Shown one piece after another: positions 1-7,763 of a DNA stretch of 64,000 nucleotides. The position numbers were made by a program, and so were the translations under genes. Positions within the stretch are counted from its first letter, which is position 1. Each line of letters begins with the position of its first letter. Location of the stretch: NCBI RefSeq assembly GCF_021556395.1, contig NZ_JAKGCS010000015.1, positions 424,386-488,385 of the forward strand, given 5' to 3'. The notes beneath the pieces were generated by a model. It was not told the DNA's origin. It made no database searches and saw nothing but the letters and a program-made list of their open reading frames with translations. The DNA comes from Acuticoccus kalidii (lineage in GTDB: Bacteria > Pseudomonadota > Alphaproteobacteria > Rhizobiales > Amorphaceae).

Positions 1-1
1 C

Positions 2-415
2 GTCGCCGTCTTCATGGGGCCGGACGCCTACATCACGCCATCCTGGTACGCGACGAAGGCCGAAAGCGGGAAGGTCGTGCCGACGTGGAATTATGTCGCC
101 GTCCACGCCCACGGTCCGGTCGAGTTCTTCGACGATCCCGAGCGGCTCCGCACGGTCGTCACCCGCCTCACGGAGCTGCAAGAAGGCGAGCGGGCCGAGC
201 CTTGGGCGGTCGGCGACGCGCCGGATCCGTTCATCGCCGGGCAGCTTCGCGGCATCATCGGCCTGCGCATGACGGTGACGCGCATCGAGGGCAAGCGGAA
301 GATGAGCCAGAACCGGGTGCCGGCAGATCGCGCCGGCGTGGCGGCGGGGCTCGCGCAGAGCGAGCACCCGTCCGACCGGGCAGTCGCCCCGCTCATCCCG
401 ATCGAGCCCGTCTGA
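2..415 (+). CDS. PaiB-type FMN-binding transcriptional regulator (3' part, cut by window edge)
   Basis: The frame is open from base 2, so the visible 137 residues are the C-terminal two-thirds of a protein whose start lies outside the window. The visible part begins VAVFMGPDAYITPSWY and continues with PTWNYVAVHAHG, the arrangement seen in PaiB/FMN_bind_2 proteins (about 200-210 residues when complete), a family with a split-barrel flavin-binding fold; B. subtilis PaiB was described as a negative regulator of sporulation and degradative enzymes. An internal ATG at 14 is not a credible start because the conserved sequence runs through it. The function in this organism is not known. The next gene is convergent. 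Confidence 0.8.
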   Translation, partial: VAVFMGPDAYITPSWYATKAESGKVVPTWNYVAVHAHGPVEFFDDPERLRTVVTRLTELQEGERAEPWAVGDAPDPFIAGQLRGIIGLRMTVTRIEGKRKMSQNRVPADRAGVAAGLAQSEHPSDRAVAPLIPIEPV

Positions 416-465
416 TCGACGCGGCGGCAGAGCGCCGCCGCGTCACATCGCGTCGCCGCGCCCTC

Positions 466-1296
466 TCAGGTGCCGACCCGCATCGGCGCGCCGAGCTTGC
501 GCAGGCAGGCGATCACCGAAAGGGCGGTGATGCGCCCGGTCTTGGGGTTTTCGGACGGGATGTTCTCGATCCGCATCGAGAAGCGGGCCGAGTCGGCCTC
601 GACCTCGATCTCATGGCAATTGCGCTCGACGCTCGGATCGGCCCAGATCTCGAGCGTCGTGCGGTCCGGTCCGATGCCGGCGAGCGACAGCGCGACCGCC
701 ACGTTGAGATTGGCGGGGAAGCCCTTCGCCGCCTCGCGCGGCGTGCCGCGAAAGACCCGGATCGGCTCGCGCGCCCCCTCGATCGCGATGCCGTTCTCCA
801 CGAGATAGGGCGCGCCGACGAGGCCGGCGGGCGGCTTGCGCGTGACCATCCGCACCGCGTGGATTTCGCCTTCGGCGGCCGCCGTCACCGCATCGAGCCC
901 GAGGAGCGCCCCGGTCGGAACGATGATCTGGCCGCCATTCTCGCGCGCGATCGCGACGAGGTGCTCATTGCTGAGGATCGCCCCGGCGCTGAGCGCCACG
1001 ACCGTTTTCCCGGCGCGCAAAACGGGCTCGGCGATGGCCGCGAAAATCGCGGCGGGGGCGCATTCCACCACGATATCAGCGAGCGGCTCCAGCGCCGCTA
1101 CCTCCACCACGGGCACCGGCGCCGACAGATGCGCGAGGCGCTCGGCGGCGCTGGCGGTGTCGCGCATCGAGACGGCGGCGAGCTCGCATCCGGGTATCCC
1201 GGCATCGAGCGCCTCGATCACCGCCATGCCGACCGCCCCGACACCGGCGACGGCCACCCGCACCGTTTCCGGCCTTCCGATTCCATGCGTCGTCAC
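466..1296 (-). CDS. Aspartate dehydrogenase-like NAD(P) oxidoreductase
   Basis: A 276-residue protein with an N-terminal Rossmann fold; the dinucleotide motif GVGAVG is at residues 18-23. The C-terminal half carries NCHEIEV and ENPKTGRITALSVIA, the signature of the L-aspartate dehydrogenase family (NadX), which interconverts L-aspartate and iminoaspartate/oxaloacetate and can feed NAD synthesis. I chose the GTG at 1294-1296 because a GGAGAG Shine-Dalgarno precedes it by 4 bases and the Rossmann strand begins 12 residues later; an open frame extends upstream to 1560 but lacks family features. No nadA or nadC lies beside it, so a role in NAD synthesis cannot be inferred from context; amino-acid catabolism is equally possible. 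Confidence 0.8.
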   Translation of the reverse strand: MTTHGIGRPETVRVAVAGVGAVGMAVIEALDAGIPGCELAAVSMRDTASAAERLAHLSAPVPVVEVAALEPLADIVVECAPAAIFAAIAEPVLRAGKTVVALSAGAILSNEHLVAIARENGGQIIVPTGALLGLDAVTAAAEGEIHAVRMVTRKPPAGLVGAPYLVENGIAIEGAREPIRVFRGTPREAAKGFPANLNVAVALSLAGIGPDRTTLEIWADPSVERNCHEIEVEADSARFSMRIENIPSENPKTGRITALSVIACLRKLGAPMRVGT

Positions 1297-1505
1297 ACGC
1301 CTCTCCGTCCCAATTTGTTCGACGTCGGCGACCCTAGCAGATCGCGCGGGCGGATCCTGCGGCCCGACGAGGCGGGCGCGGCGGGTGGAGCCCATCGAGG
1401 ATGCGCATTGCCACTCCCGCCATGCCGGGGAAAGATGGCGGTGAACGCGCCGCCATGGCGCACCGGACACCCGGCGAGCGACCGCGCGAGGAGGCGGGCG
1501 ACGAT

Positions 1506-2096
1506 ATGGAGACGCATACGCCCGCGCCTTACACGCCCCCGGCGCGACGCGCGCCGCCATCGCACCGCGACCGGCTGCGGCGCGCGCTTTGGGAAACGGT
1601 GGCGCTCGTCCTCGTGCGCCCCACGCCGCCCCCGTTGCACGGATGGCGGCGTTTCTGGCTTCGCCGCTTCGGCGCGCGCATCGGGCCGCGCGCCGCGGTC
1701 TATCCGTCGGCGAAGGTGTGGGCGCCGTGGAATCTCGTCCTCGGCCCCGGCGCCACGGTGGGACCGGGCGCGAGACTCTACAACGTCGCGCCGATCGAGA
1801 TCGGGGCGAACGCGATCGTCAGCCAAGGCGCCCACCTGTGCACCGCCTCGCATGATCACACCGTGCCGACATTCGACCTCGTCGCGGCCCCGATCGCGGT
1901 GGAGGCCGACGTCTGGATCGCGGCGGACGCCTTCATCGGCCCCGGCGTCCGCCTGGCCGAGGGGGCCGTGGTCGGCGCGCGTGCCGTGGTGATGCGGTCG
2001 CTCGCGCCGCGCGAGGTGGCGGCCGGCAACCCCGCTTGCGTGATCGGCCACCGCCCCGCATCGGCCCGCAACGCGCTGCCCGGCCGGCAAAGCTGA
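1506..2096 (+). CDS. WcaF-like hexapeptide-repeat acetyltransferase
   Basis: A 196-residue left-handed beta-helix acyltransferase. After about 60 N-terminal residues, repeated [I/L/V]-G-x-x hexapeptides run to the C-terminus (for example IGPRAAVYPSAKVWAP, LGPGATVGPGA, IAADAFIGPGVRLAEGAVVGA). TASHDHTVPTFDL contains the histidine and 'HD' segment typical of colanic-acid-type O-acetyltransferases (WcaF/WcaB group), which move acetyl from acetyl-CoA to sugars of exported polysaccharide or lipid-linked glycans. The ATG at 1506 has an AGGAGG about 11 bases upstream; the frame is open to 1401, so an N-terminal extension is possible. No other polysaccharide gene is adjacent, so the acceptor is unknown. 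A hairpin with T-run follows immediately. Confidence 0.75.
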   Translation: METHTPAPYTPPARRAPPSHRDRLRRALWETVALVLVRPTPPPLHGWRRFWLRRFGARIGPRAAVYPSAKVWAPWNLVLGPGATVGPGARLYNVAPIEIGANAIVSQGAHLCTASHDHTVPTFDLVAAPIAVEADVWIAADAFIGPGVRLAEGAVVGARAVVMRSLAPREVAAGNPACVIGHRPASARNALPGRQS

Positions 2097-2097
2097 C

Positions 2098-2116
2098 GCG
2101 GCGCACGCCGCTTTTT
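2098..2116 (+). terminator. Intrinsic terminator after the acetyltransferase gene
   Basis: GCGGCG (2098-2103) can pair with CGCCGC (2106-2111), with the innermost pairs opening to form the loop, and is followed directly by TTTTT (2112-2116). It begins two bases after the stop codon of the acetyltransferase gene. Hairpin plus U-tract is the textbook rho-independent form and is uncommon in this GC-rich sequence. Confidence 0.65.
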
Positions 2117-2700
2117 GCGCGCGTAACGATTACATCATCTTTGCTTCATAAGCGGGACCTAAAATCGAAATAAGCTTCCAAAACTTACGAATTACATTAG
2201 AAATATTCTTCGCAATAAAGGTGAAGCATTCACGATCCGCCACGCGAGCGGTGTCGAATCTTCGCTGGACGGAGGCGCCGTGATGGGGAGACCGTCCGGG
2301 CCGCGATCCTGCCCCGAGCCGGGCGGACCCGACCGGAAACGGCCGCGAGACGGCCGTTCGTCGCCTGCGACGCAAGTCAGAGTTGGACCTTAGGGCGCGC
2401 CGACAAGGCGCAGGCGATCGCGGGGCCGAGAGCGCGTTCCGCCGTCGCGCCGCTCCTTTCAATGGAAAGAAAAGCACCAGATAGATCGAAAATCCGACGA
2501 TGACATTCAAGTATATTGTCCAAATAAATAAACTATATCTTTCGTAATGAAGCGAAGACGGTTGACATCCGTCAATCAAGCGGCGCGAACGCGATGATTT
2601 CGTCCTGCCGGTGCTCGCGGCACGTCTGACCGCCAGACGGCCCGATCACCTCTTCCGTGTCACGACCTTCGTGCCACGTTCAAAGCAAGGACACATGTCA
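2117..2700. other. AT-rich intergenic island without a convincing gene
   Basis: About 580 bases separate the acetyltransferase from the next gene. Two stretches (about 2125-2220 and 2460-2560) are conspicuously AT-rich against the surrounding sequence. An open frame on the minus strand (2130-2579) has one hydrophobic stretch followed by Arg/Ser/Pro-rich sequence; it has no family features and I do not call it. The only clear signal is the TTGAC-N4-GTCAA dyad at 2562-2575. Confidence 0.6.
2562..2575. promoter_or_regulatory. FNR/FixK-type dyad TTGAC-N4-GTCAA
   Basis: TTGACATCCGTCAA is a perfect 5-bp inverted repeat with a 4-bp spacer, i.e. TTGA-N6-TCAA, the geometry of CRP/FNR-family sites read by FNR, Anr and FixK. 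It lies about 126 bases upstream of the DUF1344 gene start. The first six bases also match a -35 hexamer (TTGACA), but no good -10 follows at 16-18 bases, so the dyad reading is preferred. The regulator is inferred, not shown. Confidence 0.5.
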
Positions 2701-2952
2701 ATGCGTAAGATCGTACTGTCTGCTCTGATCGCGACCGCCATGGCCGCCGCTCCCGCCCTCGCGGCCGAGTCGGCGATGGGCACCATCAAGTCGATGGATA
2801 CGACGGCGAGAACGATCACTCTCGACAACGGCATGACCTACCACCTTCCGAGCGGCCAAATGACGACGCTCAAGGCCGGTGAGAAGGTCAAGGTGGATTA
2901 CGTCATGGAAGGCAAGGTGCGCCAGGCCGAGCACGTGACCGTCGCGAAATAA
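2701..2952 (+). CDS. Small secreted DUF1344 protein
   Basis: An 83-residue protein: a signal peptide MRKIVLSALIATAMAAAPALA, then a short beta-rich domain with TIKSMDTTARTITLDNGMTYHLP and LKAGEKVKVDYVMEGK. This matches DUF1344, small periplasmic proteins common in rhizobia; the function is unknown. I prefer the ATG at 2701 because AAGGA (2687-2691) is then 9 bases away; the ATG at 2695 would be only 3 bases from it. It may be controlled by the FNR/FixK-type dyad upstream. The next gene also encodes a small exported protein, on the same strand 112 bases downstream. Confidence 0.75.
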   Translation: MRKIVLSALIATAMAAAPALAAESAMGTIKSMDTTARTITLDNGMTYHLPSGQMTTLKAGEKVKVDYVMEGKVRQAEHVTVAK

Positions 2953-3064
2953 CGGCAGTCGCAGGTGCGGACGGGCGGACAGCTGCCACCCGCCCGCATT
3001 CTCGCGCGTCGTCGGGTCGATCGCGCGCGATTTCCGTTCGCACGTCTTCGGAGGAGGAATAGCC

Positions 3065-3697
3065 ATGAAGAGCGTCCTGATCGCTGCGATCCTCATCACG
3101 TCCGTCGCGTCGGGCCCGGTGCTCGCGAAGGACACGCCGCCTGCGGCCAAGCCCACCCCCACCGCCGCAGCCGCGACCGCAGCCCCCCCCACAACCGCAC
3201 AGACTCCCGGCGCACAGACCCCCGGCGCGCCCACCCCCATGCAGTTCATCACGCAAGCCGAAGAGATGCGCTTCGACGGCAAGACGCTGCGCCTCACCGA
3301 CCCGGCCGGAGAGACGATCATCGCCGCCGAGGGTCGGGAAACCACCCTCGGCGTAATGAACAATCCCGCCTTCGTCGCGATGTTCGCCGAACTCGCCCCG
3401 GCCGGCGGCAAGGACGCGCCCAACGCGATGGTCGTCCTGTCGGGTTCGGACGAGGAGCCCGCCGTGGTGGAGCTGTCGGCCCCGCGCATGGACAAAGGCG
3501 ACATCGTCTTCGACGTGAAGATCCTGGAGGGCAAACTTCCGGACAGCCACGAGGGCGTGACGGTGATGATCGACCCGTGGGTCTGGGTCGGACCGCGCCG
3601 CGTGTGGCGCGACCCCGTCGTCGCGGTGCCGCCCGCCACGCTTTATCCGCGGTGCCATTGGACCCCGTATTATCACGGCGCCGTATGCCGCTATTGA
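3065..3697 (+). CDS. Secreted hypothetical protein with Pro/Ala/Thr-rich linker
   Basis: A 210-residue protein not assigned to a named family. Residues 1-21 are a clear signal peptide (MKSVLIAAILITSVASGPVLA). Residues 22-57 form a low-complexity Pro/Ala/Thr linker containing a near-repeat of PGAQTPGA. Residues 60-165 look like a compact beta-rich domain. The C-terminus is aromatic (PWVWVGPRRVW), and ends in a short tail with two cysteines (PRCHWTPYYHGAVCRY), which could form a disulfide in the periplasm. A strong GGAGGAGG lies upstream of the ATG at 3065. A role in the envelope is inferred only from the signal peptide. Confidence 0.65.
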   Translation: MKSVLIAAILITSVASGPVLAKDTPPAAKPTPTAAAATAAPPTTAQTPGAQTPGAPTPMQFITQAEEMRFDGKTLRLTDPAGETIIAAEGRETTLGVMNNPAFVAMFAELAPAGGKDAPNAMVVLSGSDEEPAVVELSAPRMDKGDIVFDVKILEGKLPDSHEGVTVMIDPWVWVGPRRVWRDPVVAVPPATLYPRCHWTPYYHGAVCRY

Positions 3698-3732
3698 GAC
3701 CTGTCGTGCGTCGCGAACCGTGAGCCGCGCCC

Positions 3733-4731
3733 ATGCGAGCGCATCGTGGCATCGTCTTGCTCGCCCTCGCGATGCTCGGCGCCCTTGCGGGAGTCGCCTA
3801 CCACGAGCGTGACGCTCTTCGGCGCTATCTCGGCCGCCCGGACGGTATGGCGACGATCGTCCTGTCGGGCAATATCGAGGCGCATCAGAGCGTGATCGGC
3901 TTCAAGACCGTGCAGTCGCGGATCACCGAACTCCCGTTCGACGAGGGGCAGGCGGTCACGGCCGGCACGCTGGTCGCGCGGGTCGACGACGCCGATTATC
4001 GCCAACAGGTCGCGATCGCCGCCGCGACCCTCGAGGGTCAACGGCGCCAGCTCGCCGCCACCCAGCAAGACCTCGCCGCCGCCGCCAAGCTCGTCGAGAG
4101 CGATACCGCGAACCTCGCCTTCGCCCAGTCCGAATATGACCGCGCGAAGACGCTGATGGAAAAGGGCGTCGGCACCATCGAGGCACGCGACCGAACCCAG
4201 GCCGCCCTCCTCGTCGCCACCGCCGCCCGCGACCGGGACGACGCGCTGCGGGAGGTCGCCTCCCGGCAGGTGGACCTTGCCGAGGCGAACATCGCCACCG
4301 CCGAAGAGCAATTGAAGCTCGCGCAGATCACGCTCGGCTACACCACGCTGACCGCTCCGATCGACGGGGTGATCACCGTCCGCGAGGCCGAGCTCGGCGA
4401 GATCGTGGTGCCGGGTACGCCGGTTCTCACCATCGCCGATCTCGATCATGTCTGGCTGCGGGCCTACATCAACGAGCCCGATATCGGGAAGGTGCGCCTC
4501 GGCCAATCCGCCACAGTGACCACCGACACCTACCCGAACACGACCTATGCGGGACGCGTCGCCTTCATCTCGCCCGTCGCCGAGTTCACGCCGAAGACGG
4601 TCGAAACGCATGCCGAGCGCGTCACGCTCGTCTACCGCGTGCGGATCGACATCGCCAACGCGAGCCACGCGCTGCTGCCCGGCATGCCCGCCGACGCGCG
4701 GCTCGACGCGCTGCCCCCGGCCGCCCCATGA
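3733..4731 (+). CDS. HlyD/YbhG-type membrane fusion protein
   Basis: A 332-residue periplasmic adaptor for a multidrug-type ABC exporter. One N-terminal membrane anchor (about residues 8-24) is followed by a lipoyl half-motif (GNIEAHQSVIGFKT...LPFDEGQAV), a coiled-coil hairpin of about 100 residues (roughly 85-190) and the second lipoyl half (LTAPIDGVITVREAELGEIV). The C-terminal beta-barrel part includes VETHAERVTLVYRVRI, as in YbhG-like proteins. It starts a tightly packed operon: its stop overlaps the start of the ATPase gene. With the next four genes it forms a complete adaptor/ATPase/permease set; an outer-membrane channel gene is not in the window. The exported compound is unknown. Confidence 0.88.
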   Translation: MRAHRGIVLLALAMLGALAGVAYHERDALRRYLGRPDGMATIVLSGNIEAHQSVIGFKTVQSRITELPFDEGQAVTAGTLVARVDDADYRQQVAIAAATLEGQRRQLAATQQDLAAAAKLVESDTANLAFAQSEYDRAKTLMEKGVGTIEARDRTQAALLVATAARDRDDALREVASRQVDLAEANIATAEEQLKLAQITLGYTTLTAPIDGVITVREAELGEIVVPGTPVLTIADLDHVWLRAYINEPDIGKVRLGQSATVTTDTYPNTTYAGRVAFISPVAEFTPKTVETHAERVTLVYRVRIDIANASHALLPGMPADARLDALPPAAP

Positions 4732-5669
4732 GCCCGGACGCGCCTCCGGTCGTCGCCCTCGACGGCGTCGTCAAGCGTTTCGGCGAGCGTGTCGCCGTGG
4801 ACGGGCTCGCCTTCGCGGTCGCGCCGGGGGAGATTTTCGGCCTCGTCGGCCCGGACGGCGCCGGCAAGACCACGACCTTGCGGATGCTCGCGGGTCTCCT
4901 GCCGCCCGACGCGGGAACGATCCGCGTCGCCGACACCGACGTCGTCGCCGCGCCAGAGGCCGTCAAGGCGCGCATCAGTTATATGCCGCAACGTTTCGGC
5001 CTCTACGAGGAGCTGACCGTCGCGGAGAATATCCGCTTCTATGCCGACCTCTTCGAGGTGCCGCGCCGCGTGCGGGAGGAGCGGACCGACCGTCTGCTCG
5101 CCGCCTCGGGAATGACGGCGTTTCGCGCCTTCCGCGCCGGCAAACTGTCGGGCGGCATGAAGCAGAAACTCGGCCTCACCTGCGCCCTCGTCCACACCCC
5201 GGACATCGTCCTCCTCGACGAGCCGACCACCGGCGTCGATCCCGTCTCGCGGCGCGAATTCTGGGCGATCCTCTATCGCCTGCGCGCTGAGGGCGTGACC
5301 ATCCTCCTCTCCACCGCCTATCTCGACGAGGCGGAACGCTGCGACCGGCTCGCGCTTCTGTCGGCCGGCCGCGTCCTCCATTGCGACACGCCGGCGGCGC
5401 TCAAGGCCCGCATGCCGGGCGCCGTCCTCGCGATCATGACGGGGAGCGGCCGCGCGGCCCGCGCCGCCCTCGATGGGCAAGAGGGCGTCGGCCGGGCGCT
5501 TCTCGTCGGCGGCGGGCTCCATGTGGTGGTGGACGATCCGGCGCGCCGCATTCCGCAAATCCGGGCGTCGCTCGCCGAGCGGAGCGTGCCGGTCGGCGAC
5601 ATCGCCGCGATCGCGCCCGGCGTCGAGGACGTGTTCATGGCGCTGGTCGCCGACGCGAGCCCACGATGA
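4728..5669 (+). CDS. ABC exporter ATPase, first (degenerate H-loop) subunit
   Basis: A 313-residue nucleotide-binding subunit corresponding to one half of E. coli YbhF. Walker A is GPDGAGKTT (41-49), the signature LSGGMKQK lies near residue 142, and Walker B is IVLLDEP. The H-loop position reads STAYLDEAE: the usual switch histidine is Ala197, whereas the partner ATPase has STHYMDEAE. An asymmetric ATPase pair, with only one standard H-loop, is therefore likely. The start ATG overlaps the end of the adaptor gene and the stop overlaps the start of the second ATPase gene, so translation is probably coupled. Confidence 0.88.
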   Translation: MSPDAPPVVALDGVVKRFGERVAVDGLAFAVAPGEIFGLVGPDGAGKTTTLRMLAGLLPPDAGTIRVADTDVVAAPEAVKARISYMPQRFGLYEELTVAENIRFYADLFEVPRRVREERTDRLLAASGMTAFRAFRAGKLSGGMKQKLGLTCALVHTPDIVLLDEPTTGVDPVSRREFWAILYRLRAEGVTILLSTAYLDEAERCDRLALLSAGRVLHCDTPAALKARMPGAVLAIMTGSGRAARAALDGQEGVGRALLVGGGLHVVVDDPARRIPQIRASLAERSVPVGDIAAIAPGVEDVFMALVADASPR

Positions 5670-6625
5670 GCACGGGGGAGCCGGACGCGATCGTCGTCGA
5701 CGGGCTCGTGAAGCGATTCGGTGCCTTCGTCGCGGTTGATCATGTGAGCTTCGCCGTGGCGCCAGGCGAGATCATGGGCTTTCTCGGGCCCAACGGAGCC
5801 GGCAAATCGACGATCATCCGCATCCTGTGCGGGCTCTTTGCGCCCACGGAAGGGCACGTGCGCGTCTCCGGCATCGACGTCGCGACGGACCCGGAGGGCG
5901 TCCGGGCGCGGATCGGCTACATGTCGCAGAAATTTTCGCTCTATCGCGACCTGACGGTTCTCGAAAACCTGACCTTTTTTGCCGGCATCTATGGCGTGCG
6001 GCGACGGGCGCGGGCCGAGCGGATCGGTTACGCCGTGGAGATGGCCGGGCTCGGCGGGCGCGAGGGGCAACGCGTCGCGACGCTGTCGGGCGGCTGGCAG
6101 CAGCGTCTCGCCCTCGGCTGCGCCATCCTCCACCGCCCGCGCATCCTCTTCCTCGACGAGCCGACTTCGGGGGTCGAGCCGATGGCGCGGCGGCGCTTCT
6201 GGGATCTCATCCATGCGCTCGCCGAGGATGGCGTCAGCGTCCTCGTTTCGACCCACTATATGGACGAGGCGGAATATTGCGACCGCGTGGCGCTGATCAA
6301 TCACGGCCGGCTCGTCGCGGTCGACACGCCCGGCGCATTGAAGCGCGCCGGCGGCGGCCGCCCCCTCTTCGTGATCGAGCCGGCCGACCTCGGCGCGGCC
6401 CTCGCCGCACTCGCCGGCGCGGCGGGGATCGCGAGCGCCTCCGTCTATGGCGGCACGCTGCACGTTGCGGCGGCCGATCCGCACTATGACGCGGCCGATC
6501 TCGCAGCCCTCTTCGCGGAGCGGGGCGTCGAGCCGGGCCGGATCGAGCCGACCGCTCCGTCGCTCGAAGACGTCTTCGTCGACCTCGTCGCCAGCGACAC
6601 CCGGACGGGAGGCCGCGCGGCATGA
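5666..6625 (+). CDS. ABC exporter ATPase, second subunit
   Basis: A 319-residue ATP-binding subunit, the counterpart of the other half of YbhF. It has Walker A GPNGAGKST, signature LSGGWQQRL, Walker B ILFLDEPTSGVEP and an intact H-loop STHYMDEAE. The start at 5666 is set by the ATGA overlap with the preceding stop and by the conserved strand that follows (IVVDGLVKRFG); the frame is open further upstream but that part is a shadow of the preceding gene. It should form a heterodimer with the first ATPase and drive the two ABC-2 permeases. The C-terminal 90 residues resemble the regulatory extension of drug-exporter ATPases. Confidence 0.88.
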   Translation: MSTGEPDAIVVDGLVKRFGAFVAVDHVSFAVAPGEIMGFLGPNGAGKSTIIRILCGLFAPTEGHVRVSGIDVATDPEGVRARIGYMSQKFSLYRDLTVLENLTFFAGIYGVRRRARAERIGYAVEMAGLGGREGQRVATLSGGWQQRLALGCAILHRPRILFLDEPTSGVEPMARRRFWDLIHALAEDGVSVLVSTHYMDEAEYCDRVALINHGRLVAVDTPGALKRAGGGRPLFVIEPADLGAALAALAGAAGIASASVYGGTLHVAAADPHYDAADLAALFAERGVEPGRIEPTAPSLEDVFVDLVASDTRTGGRAA

Positions 6626-7758
6626 GGGCGAAGCGCCTCCTCGCGATCGCGCGCAAGGAGGTGCTGCAGATCGTGCGCGATCCGCGCAGCCTGATGATCG
6701 CGCTGCTGATGCCGTTCCTCCAGATGTTCCTCCTCGGTTACGGCATCTCCCTCGATCTGAAACACGTTCCGGTCTGCGTCTTCGACCGGGAGCGAAGCCA
6801 GACGAGCGAGGATCTCGTCGCCCGCTTCGAGGCCTCCGCCTATTTCGCCGTCACCCGCAGGCTTTCCCAATATGCCGAGCTCACCGACGCGATCGACCGG
6901 CGCGCTTGCGTCCTCGCGCTGGTGATCCCGCCCGATTTCAGCGAGCGTCTCGCGGCCGACGGAACGGCGCCCGTCCAGGCGATCCTCGACGCGACCGACA
7001 CGAACACGGCGACGATCGCCTACGGCTATGCCGCCAACGTCCTCGCGCGTTATTCGGCCGAGATCGGCGAGACCGAGCGCGCGCGACAGGGTGAGACGGC
7101 CTCCCTCTTCGTCCCGGTCGAGGTCGATTCGCGCGTCTGGTTCAATGAAGACCTCGAAAGCCGCAATTTCATCATTCCCGGCCTCGTCGCGGTGATCCTC
7201 GCACTCGTCGGCGCGCAGCTCACCGCGCTCACCATCGCGCGGGAGTGGGAGCGCGGCACGATGGAGCTCTTGATCTCGACGCCGGTCACCGCGACCGAGC
7301 TGATGGTGGGCAAACTCGCCCCTTATCTCGTTCTCGGCTGGGCGGTTTCGGTGCTTTGCCTGCTCCTTGCCGTCTTTTGGTTCGCCGTGCCGTTCCGTGG
7401 CACCATCGGCACGATCTTCGTCACGACGACGCTGTTCCTCCTCGTGGTGATCGGGATCGGTTATCTCGTCTCGGCGCTGATCCGCGACCAGCTCGGCGCG
7501 AGCCAGGTCGCGCTGATCGCCACGATCCTCCCGGCCAATCTCCTGTCGGGTTATATCTTCCCGATCGACCAGATGCCGGCCGCGGTGCAGGCGATCACCT
7601 ACCTCGTCTACACCCGCTATTACGTCGAGATCGTCAAAGCGGTGTTCCTCAAAGGCTCCGGCCTCGCGGCGCTCGCTTTGCCGGTCGTCTTCCTCGCGGT
7701 CTATGCCGCCGCGGTGCTCGCGCTCGCCGCCCTCGCCTTCCGCAAGCGCCTCAGGTGA
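6622..7758 (+). CDS. ABC-2 type permease (YbhS-like)
   Basis: A 378-residue inner-membrane permease. One N-terminal membrane helix near residue 25 is followed by a periplasmic domain of about 140 residues (ending VEVDSRVWFNEDLESRNFIIPGL), then five C-terminal helices, the standard ABC2_membrane_3 plan. The conserved AREWERGTMELLISTPV motif, which contacts the ATPase, follows the second helix. Start overlaps the end of the ATPase gene by 4 bases. It pairs with the next gene product to make the heterodimeric translocation path. Confidence 0.88.
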   Translation: MRAKRLLAIARKEVLQIVRDPRSLMIALLMPFLQMFLLGYGISLDLKHVPVCVFDRERSQTSEDLVARFEASAYFAVTRRLSQYAELTDAIDRRACVLALVIPPDFSERLAADGTAPVQAILDATDTNTATIAYGYAANVLARYSAEIGETERARQGETASLFVPVEVDSRVWFNEDLESRNFIIPGLVAVILALVGAQLTALTIAREWERGTMELLISTPVTATELMVGKLAPYLVLGWAVSVLCLLLAVFWFAVPFRGTIGTIFVTTTLFLLVVIGIGYLVSALIRDQLGASQVALIATILPANLLSGYIFPIDQMPAAVQAITYLVYTRYYVEIVKAVFLKGSGLAALALPVVFLAVYAAAVLALAALAFRKRLR

Positions 7759-7763
7759 CGGAC

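Noticed and set aside
2130..2579. Minus-strand open frame with a hydrophobic stretch in the AT-rich island
   Set aside because: Hydrophobicity comes from AT-rich bases; the rest is Arg/Pro/Ser-rich low complexity, with no ribosome-binding site.
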